From Gammaproteobacteria bacterium (lineage in GTDB: Bacteria; Pseudomonadota; Gammaproteobacteria; Xanthomonadales; Wenzhouxiangellaceae): a stretch of DNA of 57,064 bases. Position 1 is the stretch's first letter. Every line of letters begins with the position of its first letter. The notes under the pieces are model-generated. The model did not search any database. It was not told the DNA's origin and worked only from the letters and a program-made list of their open reading frames with translations. The DNA lies in contig JAJFKZ010000026.1 of the NCBI GenBank assembly GCA_021772955.1, positions 1 to 57,064 on the forward strand, in the 5' to 3' direction. Shown piece after piece: positions 8,570-19,300 of the stretch. A program made the position numbers and the translations under genes.

Positions 8570-9693
8570 ACATGCACTGTGCGTGGCAAACAACCCGCAA
8601 GTCAGGCTATGCTGATGACCAGTTGCAGTGCCCGGTACCAGCAACCCGGCCATTATTGGGACTGTTACATGCGGCTTTGTTGTTGTCGATATTGTTACAA
8701 GCCTGCAGCTGTGTCCAGGCTCGACAGCCAGATGTCGATTCAGTTGCTGAAAACATTCCAAACCAGGCCATACGACGCGGTCAATTGATCTCCACCGGAT
8801 CAGTGACCATGGCCGAATTGATGTATGAAATTGCCCGCCAGCTGAACGCCAGCCATCCCGAGTTCAGCATGCAGGTGCACGCCTCCGGCTCAGCCACCGC
8901 ACCACCGGCGCTGACCGAAGGCACTGCCAACGTTGGCGCCATGAGCCGCGCCATGAGCAGTGCCGAGCTGGAGCAGTTTCGGCAGCGCCACGGCTATGAC
9001 CTGACCCGAATCATCGTTGCATTTGACGCCATCGTCATCATTGTCAATCCCCGCAACCGCCTTACCTCGATTAGTCTGGAGGAGATTGACCGAGTGTTTT
9101 CAGCCAGCAGTGCCTGCCCCCAGAACCTTGACCAGCATGGCTTCAGTCGTTGGGACGAGCTGATTCAGCAATCCGAAACTCATCAGCCAGGCGCGCTGGC
9201 CGGTCGTTCCATGCAACGCTTCAGCCGCAATTCCGCCTCCGGCACCTACTCCTGGTTTCGCGAACATGCACTGTGCGGTGGTGCAATGGCCGTTGCGGTC
9301 AATCACATGCCCAGCCACAACGCCATTGTCAACGCGGTGCGCCACAGCGTTAATGGCATTGGCTATGTCGGCTTTGCACACAGTGGCTACGGCATCAAAA
9401 CCCTGCCAATCAGAATGACCAGTGATTCTGATCAGCTGTTGCTGGCCAATCGAGACAACATTGTTGACGGCAGCTACCCATTGTCCAGACAACTGTATCT
9501 GTATCTGAATCTACCACCCGACCGCGACCTGAGCCCGGCCATGCGCAGCTTGCTGAGCATGCTTTTTTCAACTACTGGCGAAGCCATCATTGCACGTGCC
9601 AGGCTTATGCCGCTGAGCACCAGTCAGCAGCAACAGCAACTACAGGGCATAATGGCAGCGTCAGTTACAACAGCAACAACCAGGCCACCATGA
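8566..9693 (+). CDS. PstS-like phosphate-binding protein
   Basis: A periplasmic binding protein of the PstS family, expected to deliver phosphate to PstCAB. It has GSVTMAELMYEIARQL, a ligand-loop-like SGSATAPPALTEGTANVGAMSR, and the characteristic SRNSASGTYSWFRE (phosphate contacts in PstS proteins), then GIGYVGFAHSGYG. The N-terminal LLLSILLQACSC could be a lipobox, so a membrane-anchored form is plausible. The start is GTG at 8566 (overlapping the phoR stop) or ATG at 8572. It overlaps ppk by 4 bp. It sits with phoBR rather than with pstCAB, 17 kb away. Whether it is the main PstS or a sensor-type paralogue cannot be told. Confidence 0.83.
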   Translation: MNMHCAWQTTRKSGYADDQLQCPVPATRPLLGLLHAALLLSILLQACSCVQARQPDVDSVAENIPNQAIRRGQLISTGSVTMAELMYEIARQLNASHPEFSMQVHASGSATAPPALTEGTANVGAMSRAMSSAELEQFRQRHGYDLTRIIVAFDAIVIIVNPRNRLTSISLEEIDRVFSASSACPQNLDQHGFSRWDELIQQSETHQPGALAGRSMQRFSRNSASGTYSWFREHALCGGAMAVAVNHMPSHNAIVNAVRHSVNGIGYVGFAHSGYGIKTLPIRMTSDSDQLLLANRDNIVDGSYPLSRQLYLYLNLPPDRDLSPAMRSLLSMLFSTTGEAIIARARLMPLSTSQQQQQLQGIMAASVTTATTRPP

Positions 9694-11852
9694 GCAACCC
9701 AAGCACAGCAAACCACGTTGCTGCGAACGCCTCGGCAATGGGTTTACCGGTACCGCAGCGTTGGACCAAAGACCAGATTGATCACCCATCGCTGTACATC
9801 AATCGCGAACTAAGCATGCTGCAATTCAATCGCCGGGTGCTGGAGCTGGCGCTGGATGACAGCCTGCCACTGCTGGAACGGGTGCGCTTTCTGTGTATTT
9901 CCTGCACCAATCTGGATGAGTTTTTTGAAGTCCGGGTGGCCTCGGAGCTGCAGCGCCAGAAGCTTGGCCTGTCGCCTTCCAGCCCGGACGGTCTGTCACC
10001 GACAACTGCCTTGCGGATGATTCGCGACAGCGCCACACAACTGGTCGATGATCAATATCACTGTTTCAACGCCATCTTGCAGCCGCAACTGCAGCAAGAG
10101 GATATCCGCGTGGTGCGCAGAAAGCAGTGGAGCAAGAAGCTGAAAAAATGGCTGCACAAGTATTTTCTGCGCGAGTTGATGCCGGTACTCAGCCCGTTAG
10201 GTCTGGACCCGGCGCATCCGTTTCCACGCATCCTCAACAAAAGCCTGAACTTTGCCGTTAGCCTGGAGGGCGTTGACGCCTTTGGACGTAACGCTGACAT
10301 GGCCCTGGTCCAGGCGCCGCGCTCGCTGCCACGCGTGATCCGTATTCCGCAATCGTACGCCAGCTCGCAGCATGATTTCGTGATGCTGTCAGACACCCTG
10401 CAGTGCTTCATGTCCGAGCTGTTCCCGGGCATGACCGTGAACGGCAGTTACCAGTTCCGCGTCACCCGAGACAGCGAGCTGTTTGTCGATGAAGAAGAAA
10501 TCGAGGATCTGGCTCGCGCACTGCAAGGTGAGCTTGAGCAGCGTGGTTATGCCGAGGCCGTGCGTCTGGAAATTGGCAACGATTGCCCGCCTGGCGTACT
10601 CAAGTTTCTGCAACACAAATTCAACCTGGAAGATGACGCGGTCTATTATTGCGACGGCCCGGTGAACCTGAACCGACTCAGCGCCATCTACGCACTGGTG
10701 GACAGACCGGACCTGAAATACCGCAGCTTCAAGCCGCATATTCCGCCGAGCATGCGCGATGAAGGCGATATCTTTGCTGCGATCCGCAATTACGACCATG
10801 TCCTGCATCATCCCTACGACAGCTTCATGCCGGTGATCGAGCTGTTACGCCAGGCCAGCATCGACCCCGATGTTCTGGCCATCAAACAAACCCTGTACCG
10901 TACTGGCGCAGATTCCATCATTGTCAAACTGCTGCTGGATGCGGCCAACAACGGCAAGGATGTGACCGTGGTGGTGGAATTGCTGGCACGCTTCGACGAA
11001 CAGGCCAATATCCAGTTGGCCACGCGCTTGCAGGAAGCCGGTGTGCAGGTGGTGTATGGCATCGTCGGGCACAAGACCCATGCCAAAATGCTGTTGATCG
11101 TGCGCCGGGAAAAAGACCGCCTGCACCGCTATGTCCATCTGGGCACCGGCAATTACCATCCGGTCACCGCAGCGCTGTACACCGACTGGAGCCTGCTCAC
11201 CGATCATCGTGGTATCTGTGAAGATGTGCACAAGCTGTTCCAGCAATTGTCCGGTATGGGCAAGGTGCCCAGGCTCAAGCATCTGCTGCATGCACCGTTC
11301 AACCTGTACGAAACGATGCTGGCCAACATCGAGCGTGAAATCAGCCATGCCCAGGCCGGCCACAATGCCAGCATTCGCGCGCGCATGAACTCGCTGACCG
11401 AGGCCAACATCATTCGCGCACTCTACCGTGCCTCCCGTGCGGGCGTGAAAATCCAGCTGTTGATCCGCGGCATATGCTGCCTGCGCCCGGGCATCAAGGG
11501 ACTGTCGGACAACATTGAAGTACGTTCCGTGCTCGGCCGCTTTCTGGAGCATAGCCGGGTGTTTTACTTCCACAACAACGGCGACAGCAAGCTGTATGCG
11601 GCATCCGCCGACTGGATGGATCGCAATCTGTTTCATCGCGTGGAAACCTGTTTTCCGATTCTCAATCACAAGAATGCCAAGCGCATCTTGCGAGATTCAC
11701 TGGAGCTGCCGTTTCGTGACGATATCCAGGTCTGGATCATGGCCACCGATGGCAGCTACAATTACCGACAGACTGTCAGTGATGCCAAAGGCCGTAAAAC
11801 CATGCTCAAGCGCCAGGTACAAGTACTACTGGATCAGCGTAAAAAGCACTGA
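9690..11852 (+). CDS. ppk: Polyphosphate kinase 1
   Basis: PPK1 makes polyphosphate from ATP through a phosphohistidine intermediate. At 720 residues it has the standard length. The N-terminal domain begins YINRELSMLQFNRRVLELA, the family hallmark; CTNLDEFFEVRVA follows. The catalytic His is the one in KTHAK (about residue 464), with RFDEQANI just before it and HNNGDSKLYAASADWMDRNL in the second catalytic domain. It overlaps the PstS-like gene by 4 bp (ATGA) and is followed 2 bp later by ppx, so synthesis and breakdown are made from one message under the phoBR promoter. Confidence 0.95.
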   Translation: MSNPSTANHVAANASAMGLPVPQRWTKDQIDHPSLYINRELSMLQFNRRVLELALDDSLPLLERVRFLCISCTNLDEFFEVRVASELQRQKLGLSPSSPDGLSPTTALRMIRDSATQLVDDQYHCFNAILQPQLQQEDIRVVRRKQWSKKLKKWLHKYFLRELMPVLSPLGLDPAHPFPRILNKSLNFAVSLEGVDAFGRNADMALVQAPRSLPRVIRIPQSYASSQHDFVMLSDTLQCFMSELFPGMTVNGSYQFRVTRDSELFVDEEEIEDLARALQGELEQRGYAEAVRLEIGNDCPPGVLKFLQHKFNLEDDAVYYCDGPVNLNRLSAIYALVDRPDLKYRSFKPHIPPSMRDEGDIFAAIRNYDHVLHHPYDSFMPVIELLRQASIDPDVLAIKQTLYRTGADSIIVKLLLDAANNGKDVTVVVELLARFDEQANIQLATRLQEAGVQVVYGIVGHKTHAKMLLIVRREKDRLHRYVHLGTGNYHPVTAALYTDWSLLTDHRGICEDVHKLFQQLSGMGKVPRLKHLLHAPFNLYETMLANIEREISHAQAGHNASIRARMNSLTEANIIRALYRASRAGVKIQLLIRGICCLRPGIKGLSDNIEVRSVLGRFLEHSRVFYFHNNGDSKLYAASADWMDRNLFHRVETCFPILNHKNAKRILRDSLELPFRDDIQVWIMATDGSYNYRQTVSDAKGRKTMLKRQVQVLLDQRKKH

Positions 11853-11854
11853 TC

Positions 11855-13384
11855 ATGCCGCATCGTTCCAGCTACGCGGCCATTGATCTGGGCAGTAACA
11901 GCTTCCACCTGCTCATCGCGCGTCTCGAACACGATCAATTGCGCGTCCTCGACCGGGTCAAGGACATGGTGCGTCTGGTCGGTGGCGTGGACAAGCGCGG
12001 CCGCCTTGACGCGCAAACGCGCGCCAATGCACTGGCCAGTCTGAGCCGTTTTCGGCAACTTCTGGAAGGCATTCCAGAACACCAGATCCGCGTCGCCGCC
12101 ACCCAGAGTTTTCGCAAGCTCAGACACCCCGGGCAATTCATCAGCGCCGCTGAACAGGCGCTCGGTGCGCCAATCGAAATCATCAGTGGTCGCGAGGAAG
12201 CGCGATTGGTGTACCAGGGCGTGTACGCCAATCACCCGCTTAGCAAGCATAAACGTCTGGTGATTGATATCGGCGGCGGCAGCACCGAGCTGGCACTGGG
12301 ACGCAGCCGCAAGCTACTGGTCTCGGAAAGCATGCAGTACGGCTGCGTGGTCAGCAGTCAGGACTATTTCGGCGACGGCAAGATTACCAGCAAACGCTGG
12401 ACTAAAGCCATTGCCAATGTCTGCCGTGACATGCAGGAAAACACGCTGCGCTTTACCGAAACCGGCTTTCGCGAGGTCATCGGCGCCTCGGGCACCATCC
12501 GCGCCATTCAGGCCATCGCCGTGAACATGGGTTGGACCGAGCAGCACATAAACAGTGAGGTGCTGCAACGTTTGCAGCAGGCCATGACGACTGCCGGCCA
12601 CATCGACAAACTCGATCTGCCCGGTCTGAGCGAGCGACGACGTCCGGTGCTGGCTGGCGGTGTGGCGATTCTGGCGGCCTTGTTTCAGACCATGCACATC
12701 AACAGCATGACCGTATCATCGGCGGCCTTGCGCGAAGGCTTGCTGCAAGACCTGATCGGGCGGCTGCACAACGATGATCCGCGCGACAGCAGCATTGCAG
12801 CCTTCATGCAACGGCATGCTGTGGATCAGCGCCAGAGTCAGGCGGTCGCGTCCACCGTGAGCTATTTGCTGGGCCTGGTGGCCGAGCCCTGGTCAATCTC
12901 ATCAGCCCAGACCAAACTGCTGCTGCTTGCGGCCCAGGTCCATGAAGCCGGTCTGGCTATCGCCAATAGCCAGTATCAGTTGCACACGGCGTATTTGCTG
13001 CAGCACTCGGACTTACCCGGTTTTTCACAGTTGGAACAACGCTATCTGGCGGTGCTGGCGCGTTGGCACCGGCGCAGCATCACTGCAGAATGGCACGACG
13101 GTCTACCTGAGCGACTGCACGCTCCTGCTGCACGGGCTGTAGCGCTGCTGCGGCTGGCCGTGATCTTGCAGCGCAATCGCATGCAGATGAATTGCGCGCA
13201 GCTGCAGTTGCGCGTGCAGCAGAATGAGATGACTCTGATGTTGCCATCGGGTTGGCTGACCGAGCATCCGCTGACCGCGCAGGACTTGCAGCAAGAACAA
13301 ACCGCGCTGGGACCACTGGGTATCACACTGCAACTGCGCGAATCAGCTGACGTTATCGCTGTAGCTGCATCGCTGCCATCCTGA
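11855..13384 (+). CDS. ppx: Exopolyphosphatase / pppGpp phosphohydrolase
   Basis: A Ppx/GppA-family enzyme that removes terminal phosphates from polyphosphate and may also hydrolyse pppGpp. The actin-like ATPase fold is shown by YAAIDLGSNSFHLLIARLE at the N-terminus, the second phosphate loop VIDIGGGSTELALG and GASGTIRAIQAIA. The C-terminal half has an HD-like all-helical domain (AQVHEAGLAIANSQYQLHTAYLL). The length of 509 is close to E. coli Ppx (513). It starts 2 bp after ppk, the common ppk-ppx pairing. Confidence 0.93.
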   Translation: MPHRSSYAAIDLGSNSFHLLIARLEHDQLRVLDRVKDMVRLVGGVDKRGRLDAQTRANALASLSRFRQLLEGIPEHQIRVAATQSFRKLRHPGQFISAAEQALGAPIEIISGREEARLVYQGVYANHPLSKHKRLVIDIGGGSTELALGRSRKLLVSESMQYGCVVSSQDYFGDGKITSKRWTKAIANVCRDMQENTLRFTETGFREVIGASGTIRAIQAIAVNMGWTEQHINSEVLQRLQQAMTTAGHIDKLDLPGLSERRRPVLAGGVAILAALFQTMHINSMTVSSAALREGLLQDLIGRLHNDDPRDSSIAAFMQRHAVDQRQSQAVASTVSYLLGLVAEPWSISSAQTKLLLLAAQVHEAGLAIANSQYQLHTAYLLQHSDLPGFSQLEQRYLAVLARWHRRSITAEWHDGLPERLHAPAARAVALLRLAVILQRNRMQMNCAQLQLRVQQNEMTLMLPSGWLTEHPLTAQDLQQEQTALGPLGITLQLRESADVIAVAASLPS

Positions 13385-13417
13385 GTCAGGCGGGCATGTT
13401 CTACCTGAGTGCTGACC

Positions 13418-14386
13418 ATGGCCTGTGACTGGCAACCATCTGCCAGCGTGGCCATGCTGTCATTGCGGGCCAAACTGCTCGCCGAGATTCGCCTTTTCTT
13501 TGCCCAACGCCAGGTAATGGAGGTGCAGACCCCGGTACTGAGCCAGCATGCCGTCACCGACGTACATATCGACTCCATCGCAACCAATGCGGCGTACGGT
13601 CAGGGTCAGTTGTTTGCTCGCAGTTCACCCGAGTTTGCCATCAAGCGCTTGCTGGCCGCCGGTTGTGGCGACTGCTACGAACTGGGGCCGGTGTTTCGTG
13701 CCGGTGAATCGGGCCGTTGGCACAACCCTGAATTCACCATGCTGGAGTGGTATCGGCTGGGCTGGCAACGGCAACAGCTGGAGCATGAATGTATTGCGCT
13801 GTTGCAGCATCTGCATCAGGGGTTTCTGAACTGGACCATACGCCACTGCAGCTACTCGGAACTGTGTCTGGAAGTGCTTGATTGCGATTTGATTCGCGCC
13901 GATGATCAGACCCTGCAGCAACTGGCCAGGCAACATGCATTAGCGCAGGATCGACACTGGCAGCGCACCCAATTGCTGGACTATCTGTTCAGTCATCAAG
14001 TGCAGCCACGGCTGCCGACCCGGCAAATCACCCTGGTACACGCGTTCCCGCCGGAACAGGTCGCCTTGGCTGAGCTTGCTCGTTGCGACCATGACGAATG
14101 GGTAGCGAACCGTTTCGAGCTGTATCTTGGTCCGGTTGAAATCGCTAACGGCTATCAGGAGCTGACCGATGCCGCTGAATTGCAACAAAGGTTTGCCCAC
14201 GACAACCGGACTCGTGCCCGACTGGGTAAAGCACAAATTGAACCTGACCAGCGCTTGCTCGAAGCCATGCGCCACGGTCTGCCTGCCTGCGCCGGTGTGG
14301 CGCTGGGGGTGGATCGATTGTTGGCGCTGATTACGCAGGCGGACAGCCTGGAAGGCGTGCTTGGCTTCACTGTCTTCGACGCATAA
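13418..14386 (+). CDS. epmA: EF-P lysyltransferase EpmA (GenX/PoxA)
   Basis: A paralogue of class II lysyl-tRNA synthetase without the anticodon-binding domain. It attaches (R)-beta-lysine to elongation factor P. Class II motifs are visible: FFAQRQVMEVQTPVLS (motif 1), FRAGESGRWHNPEFTMLEWY (motif 2) and GVALGVDRLLALI (motif 3). The track uses a GTG at 13409; the ATG at 13418 gives MACDWQPSASV, which matches the usual EpmA N-terminus (322 residues), so I prefer it. It is the last gene of the phoB-phoR-pstS-ppk-ppx run, 33 bp after ppx. Nothing links EF-P to phosphate, so this may simply be adjacency. Confidence 0.9.
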   Translation: MACDWQPSASVAMLSLRAKLLAEIRLFFAQRQVMEVQTPVLSQHAVTDVHIDSIATNAAYGQGQLFARSSPEFAIKRLLAAGCGDCYELGPVFRAGESGRWHNPEFTMLEWYRLGWQRQQLEHECIALLQHLHQGFLNWTIRHCSYSELCLEVLDCDLIRADDQTLQQLARQHALAQDRHWQRTQLLDYLFSHQVQPRLPTRQITLVHAFPPEQVALAELARCDHDEWVANRFELYLGPVEIANGYQELTDAAELQQRFAHDNRTRARLGKAQIEPDQRLLEAMRHGLPACAGVALGVDRLLALITQADSLEGVLGFTVFDA

Positions 14387-14412
14387 AAAAGCCGCCCCGA
14401 TAACGGGGCGGC
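14385..14412 (-). terminator. Rho-independent terminator of the beta-helix gene
   Basis: A perfect 9-bp GC-rich stem (GCCGCCCCG, loop ATAA, CGGGGCGGC) is followed on the minus strand by six T. It lies 37 bp beyond the stop of the minus-strand gene and next to the epmA stop. On the plus strand no T-run follows, so termination of epmA here would be weak. Confidence 0.85.
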
Positions 14413-14448
14413 GCATTGGTGCACGGGTCTGATCGGAAATCTTGGTGA

Positions 14449-16254
14449 TTACTGACCAAGTGCGTTTTGAATGGCATCATCCAGTCCGGTTGTCCAGCTT
14501 TCGATCCAACGATCATTGGCGTCTCTGAAGGCCCCGATATAGGTTGTTTTGTCGAAGAAATCACCTAACGGTGCGACGCCACCATCGATCAGCACGGAAG
14601 ACTGCGAAGGAAAAACAGTGCCGGGCACAAATTGGGGATTAACATCGATCAGATTATTCTGTGCATTCCACCAATCCGAAATCAGGAACGGATCACTGGC
14701 AGTATCTTCAAATGCGCCCTGACCACAGCTACCGATGGCAGAGCCGGCCACGGTCAGGTTACCGCTAAGCGCAGATGGTATCCCACCATTATTGAAGGTT
14801 TCATTATCATCGATGTTGACGCAGCCCTCACCGGAGCCGGAGATAAACATGTTCCAGGCATTGAAGCTAGTACCGGTGCGCAAGCGCCATCCCTCACCTT
14901 CCGGCGCGGTGCCGATCACGGTGATATTGGCCAGGCGCGGATGGGAACGTGGTACAGCACTATTGTTGTTGGGGTTGTTGTCCATTTCAAAGCCATTGTC
15001 ATTGGACAGATCGCCCTGCACAATCAGGCCATACTGGATCGAACCCTGCCAGCCGAGATCGGTGTCCAGACTGTCATCACGGATGTTGCTCATGACAATA
15101 TTGCGCAGATTCACGGTACCGCCGAAAATCTCGATGCCGTCATCAAAACCGGAGTCCGTCTGCACGAATTCGATCACCGTTCCAGCGCCGACGCCAGCCA
15201 GTGACAGTGCATTCAGCTCTTCATCCTGAATAATGGGGTTGCCGGCGAAGCGGATTTGCAGGTATTTGATCAAGCCGCTGCTGTCGTCTACATTGTCTCC
15301 ACCGAACAAGCTACCTGGCAGACCTTCAAATGGCGCATCGCAAGCCGGCAGAGGGGCTGAGCAAGCGTTGGTTGGGGCATTGCCGAATATCGCCAAACCA
15401 CCGACATCACCTGGTGCTGGAGTCGTGCCCGTACCAATATCGGTAGCTGATGTCAATACGATTGGCGCAGTCGGCGTGCCTGCTGCGAAGATTTTTGAGC
15501 CGCGCTCAATAATCAGCGCATCAGAGCCGGAGCTACCGACGATATAGGTGCCTGGCTCGATGGTGACCGTCGCAGCACCGGTGTTATTGGCGCCGCCGAT
15601 GAAAGTCGGGCCATTCATCACCCAGACAATGTTGTTGCTCAGCGTGATGTCCACGTCTGTGTATCTGCCACTGATCTCACAGAATCTGCCATCAAAATCA
15701 GCAGTGGCAAAGGCTGGACACTGCGCAGGCGCTGGCTCCTGGTAGACGCACTGATCACTACCAACGGCTACTATATTACCGAGGCTTGAGCTGCCGCGAT
15801 CCATGTTCACTGTGCCTGAGCCAATATCAGGACCACCATTGTTGTTCCACTGCCAGTTCAAATCCATACTGTCGCATGAATTGAATTTTAGTGTGAACGT
15901 AGCAAAATCTTGAATACGTGTGTCGAAATTACCGTCTGGGCCACCGAAGAAGTTTCCACCACTGGTCAATGCCATCGACACAGCGAATGTATCTTCACCG
16001 GGAACAACACCGCTAAAAGTACCGCCAAGCCAGATCTGGTTGCCGTCATTATCAAAAGTGAATCCGGTTATGAACAGCGCTCCTCGATCGCGCGGACCGG
16101 TTTTAATAAACTGGATGTTCAGGCCGCGCCTGGCGTCAGCATTACTGACTTCGACCCACTGCCCATTAAACTGCTGATTGACCCAAAACGCCGATGCGTT
16201 CATGGCTATCAGCGTAGTAAGCACTATGGCTGACTGAATGACTCTATGCAACAT
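14449..16254 (-). CDS. Secreted parallel beta-helix protein under a Pho box
   Basis: A 601-residue exported protein of unknown function. Residues 1-22 are a signal peptide ending in ASA. Residues 23-170 form an N-terminal domain with FWVNQQFNGQWVEV and paired Cys. From about 200 on, the chain has repeated short strands typical of a right-handed beta helix (TVTIEPGTYIVG, ALIIERGSKIFAAGT, PIVLTSATDIG, NALSLAGVGAGTVIEFV, LRNIVMSNIRDDS). Such proteins bind or cleave polymers at the surface; no catalytic residues are recognisable. A good Shine-Dalgarno (GGAG) precedes the ATG. A triple Pho box lies 68 bp upstream and a TonB receptor gene ends 138 bp upstream, so a role in phosphate scavenging is inferred. 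Confidence 0.75.
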   Translation of the reverse strand: MLHRVIQSAIVLTTLIAMNASAFWVNQQFNGQWVEVSNADARRGLNIQFIKTGPRDRGALFITGFTFDNDGNQIWLGGTFSGVVPGEDTFAVSMALTSGGNFFGGPDGNFDTRIQDFATFTLKFNSCDSMDLNWQWNNNGGPDIGSGTVNMDRGSSSLGNIVAVGSDQCVYQEPAPAQCPAFATADFDGRFCEISGRYTDVDITLSNNIVWVMNGPTFIGGANNTGAATVTIEPGTYIVGSSGSDALIIERGSKIFAAGTPTAPIVLTSATDIGTGTTPAPGDVGGLAIFGNAPTNACSAPLPACDAPFEGLPGSLFGGDNVDDSSGLIKYLQIRFAGNPIIQDEELNALSLAGVGAGTVIEFVQTDSGFDDGIEIFGGTVNLRNIVMSNIRDDSLDTDLGWQGSIQYGLIVQGDLSNDNGFEMDNNPNNNSAVPRSHPRLANITVIGTAPEGEGWRLRTGTSFNAWNMFISGSGEGCVNIDDNETFNNGGIPSALSGNLTVAGSAIGSCGQGAFEDTASDPFLISDWWNAQNNLIDVNPQFVPGTVFPSQSSVLIDGGVAPLGDFFDKTTYIGAFRDANDRWIESWTTGLDDAIQNALGQ

Positions 16255-16321
16255 GATTTACTCCGATGCTATGATGGAAAAACGTACACGACGTATCATC
16301 ACATCACCGCGTTACACATTA

Positions 16322-16350
16322 ATGACAGTCAAATGACAGGTAGATGACAG
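16322..16350 (-). promoter_or_regulatory. Triple Pho box upstream of the beta-helix gene
   Basis: On the minus strand the sequence reads CTGTCAT-CTAC-CTGTCAT-TTGA-CTGTCAT: three perfect copies of the 7-bp PhoB half-site at exact 11-bp spacing. This matches the E. coli Pho-box consensus (two CTGTCAT separated by 4 AT-rich bases). It lies between the end of the TonB receptor gene and the start of the beta-helix gene at 16254 and points at the latter. Confidence 0.88.
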
Positions 16351-16391
16351 CCGCATATTCCGTCGTCAACAGCGCAGTATGTGGTTGTGGC

Positions 16392-19300
16392 TCAGAAGCT
16401 GTAATCCAGACTGAGCTTGAATTCCCGGCCGGACTTGTAGCTGCGTTTGATAATCTCTCGTTGACTGAAAACCACGGTTTCATCCAGCAAGTTAGATGCA
16501 TTGAAAGCAACGCGCAAAGGGCCAAACTGTTTGCGCATGACAAAATCAAGAATTGCCGGCGGACTTTCGATGGAATCAGGGATACTTTGAATACCGGCTG
16601 TGGATATTCTTGAGCCTTCCTTGTTGAAAGACAGCGTGGCATCAAGCTCGTGCCGGAGGTTTTCATATCCCAGCACCAGATTGATGATGGAATCGGACTG
16701 ACCCTGCAACTTGCGCACCTGGTTGGTTTGCGCTACTGCATCTGCACCAAGATCCACCTCTGAGTCAATCAGGGAAAAATTGCCAGAAAAATAAAAATTA
16801 TCCAGTCTGGTCCACAGCCTGGACAAGCCGAAACGAAACTCGAACTCAACACCGAGCAAATCAGCGTTATCCGCATTTTCCAGCGTTGCCAGGTCAGATG
16901 TACTGGTCGGAAGAAATTGCAATTCAATCGGTTTATCGATGGTCTTGTAGAAGCCGCTGAAGGATATGAATTCATCATCGGCAAAAAACCAGTCCCAGCG
17001 TATGTCGTAGTTTTTCAGGTCACTTTGCACCAGATCAGTGTTACCGATAACTTCACTGTCGATGGTTGGATCATTGAATGGTGCCGCGGCAAATTCACGA
17101 AACTGCGGTCGGATGACAGACTCGGAAAATGCCAGCTTGATCTGATGCTGATCGTTGATAGTCCAGATCGTTGTAACAGCCGGCAAATAATCGGTGTTGA
17201 CGATTTCGCCGCGCAGCTCGGCCGGATTGGCCACGAACGGCTCAAACGAAGTCACTACCTGCTCGTTGTTCTCGACGCGCACACCACCATCAACACGCAC
17301 CGTATCCGCGATAGTCCAGTCGCCACCAAAGAAATAGCTGCTCAGGCGCTGATCCGCAAGGTAAAAATCGGTCGACAAGGTGCCTTCTCGCAGCTGGAAA
17401 CCATTGTCCCCGATGAAGTCATCCGACAATATTGCCTCCAGCGAGTCCATTGTCAGAATGTCCGGATTCTGCGCATCAGGCCCCCTGGCAGAAAATTGAA
17501 ACCGGCGCAGACTGGAGTCACGGTTACGATCATTGATGGAACCGCCCGCATATAAACCCAGATCCAGCCAATCATTCAGCTGCATATCCAGCTGTATGCG
17601 GCCACCAGCGTATTTGGCTAGTTCATCCAGCTTGGTGAAACGCAGCAGATTGTTGTCCGCAAATCGCGAAAAACTGAATTTCCCCGGAGACACCTCATCA
17701 AAGCGCGCTTCGCGCCGATTCGGTTCACGAAATTCAGAGGTGTTGCGAGACACCCCCCAGTCGATCATCAGTCCCTGCAGCCGCGAAAATTCGTGGTGAC
17801 CGGTCAATTGATTGATGAACGCTTCGTTCTCGGTCCAGCGCAACCTGATGTTGCGTCGATTAAAACCGTCCCGGAACGAAAAGCCTTCCGTGATGCGGTT
17901 GTCATTCAGCGACTGACGTACCAGCAGCATGGTGTATTTCAACAGTTGACTGCCATCCGTGCGTCCGATTTCGGTACTCAAAAAGCTGCTGGTCTCAACT
18001 TGTTCATTGGTTACAAACAGCTCCAGATCTGACAACAGCTGCAGCTCTTCGCCACTGCTCACTGCCACTTGCCGCCGTATTTCGCGCTGGGTATCCCAGT
18101 CCTGGTTATAACCGAGTGAACCGGTAAAACCCCAGCGCCAGGCATCACCGATCTGATAAGAATCACCACCCGCCAGATCAATGCCAAACGACGGCGGGGC
18201 CGATTCGCGTTGAATATCCCAGACATTGGAGAGATCTTCGCCCAGCCGCTCGATTTCGGTCCCGGTGAGCCCATTTTGATTGAACGGGCTGGCACGCGTC
18301 AAACGAGTATCTGCGATCACGTCGAAAGAATCCGGAAGAGCACGAGCACCGTTGTCAAAGCCGAGAAAATCCGTCGGACTGCCCGGCGAAGTCAAACCGG
18401 TTTTGAATGTGGTTCTGCTGTCATAGGTGCCGGAAACACCAATGCTCAAAAATCCCGTTTCCGGAATGCCATTGGTGCGCAGGTTAACCGTACCACCACC
18501 AAACTCGCCTGGCATATCCGGGCTCAAGGTTTTCTGCACACTGATTGACTTAATCACGCTGGTGGGGAAGATGTCCAGCGGAATCACATTGCGGGTCGGA
18601 TCCGGGCTGGGTACCGGCATGCCGTTGATCAACGTGCTGGAGTAGCGCTCTCCCAGGCCACGAACAAACACAAACTTGCCGCCGACCAGGCTCAGACCAG
18701 GCACGCGCTTCAAGGCGGAGGCGGCATCGCTGTCGCCAGTCTTGGCGAACTGCTCGGCACTGAGAATATCTGCAACCGAAGAACTTTGCCGCCGCTCGTC
18801 CAACACCGCTGCCAGACTGCCCTCGACATAGGGTTCAACCACCACGTATTCCGGCAGTTCAGAACCGGCCGACGACAGCTTCAGATCCTGCGTGGTGGTT
18901 GCGCCGCTGCTGACCGGGATGTTTTCCAGTGTGCGGGTGTTGTAGCGCGACGCCAACACCGACAAAGCGTATGTGCCGGGTGGCAGTTCGAAGTAGTAAC
19001 GACCATCAGCATCGGTCACCTGTTCGTCTGCCACCCCGCTGACAAACACACGTACACCAGCGATAGCCTTGCCATCTTCAGCGGAACTGATCTGGCCTTG
19101 CAACAAACCGGGATCGGCATCGACATCGGCACTGCGGGCAGCAGCAGGATCAATCTTGTCCGGATTGGAGCTCTCTATGTCAATGAACGGCATCGATTGA
19201 TCGGCAAAAAAATTGACCAGAATCTGCACCAACTCAGATTCGGTGAAGCGAAATTCGCGTATCAGCGGCGGCTGCCCCGGCATGCTCACCTGCAACTGAT

